In this document: positions 5,518 to 6,026 of the stretch, piece after piece
Numbering within the stretch: position 1 is the stretch's first letter
Layout of the letters: the number at the start of each line of letters is the position of its first letter
Assembly: GCA_902727945.1 (NCBI GenBank)
Contig: CACVAV010000197.1
Location: 1 to 6,026, forward strand
Direction: 5' to 3'
Length of the DNA stretch: 6,026 nt
Source: an uncultured Thiotrichaceae bacterium
GTDB taxonomy: Bacteria > Pseudomonadota > Gammaproteobacteria > Thiotrichales > Thiotrichaceae
Position numbers and translations under genes: made by a program
Notes under the pieces: generated by a model
The model's input: the letters and a program-made list of their open reading frames with translations, nothing else
Database searches by the model: none
Told to the model about the DNA's origin: nothing

Positions 5518-6026
5518 ATGTCTGAAGTGAAAAAAACTTATCCCGTCCCGGCTGAATTTGCAGCCCAGGCTAATATTAATGCTGAGCAATATGCTGAAAT
5601 GTACCAGCGTTCTGTCGATGATCCGGAAGGTTTTTGGGCTGAGCAGGCTGAGCAATATCTGACCTGGACGAAGAAGTGGGACAATGTTCTGGACTGGAGT
5701 TTTGAAGGTGATGTGCATATCAAATGGTTTGAAGGCGGACAACTGAATGTCGCTGAGAACTGTCTGGATCGTCATCTTGAAACCCGTGGCGATCAGGTCG
5801 CTATTATCTGGGAAGGTGACAGCCCTGATGAAGACCGTAAAATTACTTACAAAGAGCTGCACGAAGAAGTCTGCAAGTTCGCCAATGTGCTGAAAAGCAA
5901 AGGTGTGAACAAAGGCGATCGTGTTTCCCTTTACCTGCCGATGATTCCCGAGGCAGCCGTGGCCATGTTGGCTTGTGCGCGTGTTGGTGCCATTCACTCT
6001 ATCGTATTTGGCGGTTTCTCACCTGA
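5518..6026 (+). CDS. acs: Acetyl-CoA synthetase Acs, N-terminal part (cut by window edge)
   Basis: Acs activates acetate in the cytoplasm through acetyl-AMP to acetyl-CoA, allowing acetate to be scavenged for the TCA cycle and lipid synthesis. The reading frame is open from the ATG to the right edge, giving 169 of roughly 650 expected codons. It contains NAEQYAEMYQRSVDDPEGFW (residues 20-39), NCLDRHLETRGD, AIIWEGD, PMIPEAAVAMLACARVGAIH and, at the edge, VFGGFSP, all in the order found in E. coli Acs. This covers the N-terminal cap domain and the start of the AMP-binding domain. The P-loop, the CoA-binding residues and the C-terminal lysine whose acetylation controls the enzyme are beyond the window. 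The ATG has GAGGAG six bases upstream. It follows the lplT-aas fusion by 234 bp on the same strand, which is long enough for its own promoter. Confidence 0.96.
   Translation, partial: MSEVKKTYPVPAEFAAQANINAEQYAEMYQRSVDDPEGFWAEQAEQYLTWTKKWDNVLDWSFEGDVHIKWFEGGQLNVAENCLDRHLETRGDQVAIIWEGDSPDEDRKITYKELHEEVCKFANVLKSKGVNKGDRVSLYLPMIPEAAVAMLACARVGAIHSIVFGGFSP

Noticed and set aside
5497..5997. Long minus-strand open frame of 166 codons opposite acs
   Set aside because: It is antisense to a clear Acs coding frame, has no recognisable domain and is best explained as a shadow of acs codon use.

Overview
This looks like a chromosomal segment from a gammaproteobacterium of middling G+C content. The placement rests on the IscS, IscR, LplT/Aas and Acs sequences, which resemble recalled E. 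coli proteins almost residue for residue over long stretches, and on cysE lying directly upstream of iscR, an arrangement known from Pseudomonas and Azotobacter. I cannot name the genus. No mobile element, rRNA, tRNA or CRISPR array is visible.

Left block (1-1624, minus strand), read in the direction of transcription: cysE (serine O-acetyltransferase), then iscR (Fe-S regulator), then iscS (cysteine desulfurase, cut by the left edge of the window). The functional link is direct. CysE makes O-acetylserine for cysteine synthesis, IscS takes sulfur from cysteine to build Fe-S clusters, and IscR senses cluster supply. Between cysE and iscR is a near-perfect type 1 IscR operator (798-822) overlapping a sigma70-like promoter. 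The cysE stop codon lies inside both the operator and the -35 hexamer. A hairpin sits just past the iscR stop, before iscS.

Middle: a divergent spacer (1625-1827) separates cysE from the rightward genes. It holds nested inverted repeats, a triple GTAC cluster and a weak candidate promoter for the rightward gene. From 1828 to 5283 runs one long plus-strand gene that fuses three parts: an LplT-like lysophospholipid flippase of the MFS fold, a PlsC-type acyltransferase and an Aas-type acyl-ACP synthetase. In E. coli these activities are split between lplT and aas. The protein should import lysophospholipid and re-acylate it within one polypeptide.

Right: a 234-bp spacer with a 12-bp perfect palindrome and a small hairpin precedes acs (acetyl-CoA synthetase), which starts at 5518 and runs off the right edge.

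The window is mostly housekeeping metabolism. I do not see a previously undescribed system. The points most worth a second look are the operator embedded in the end of cysE, the three-part fusion protein and the unexplained inverted-repeat cluster between cysE and the fusion gene.
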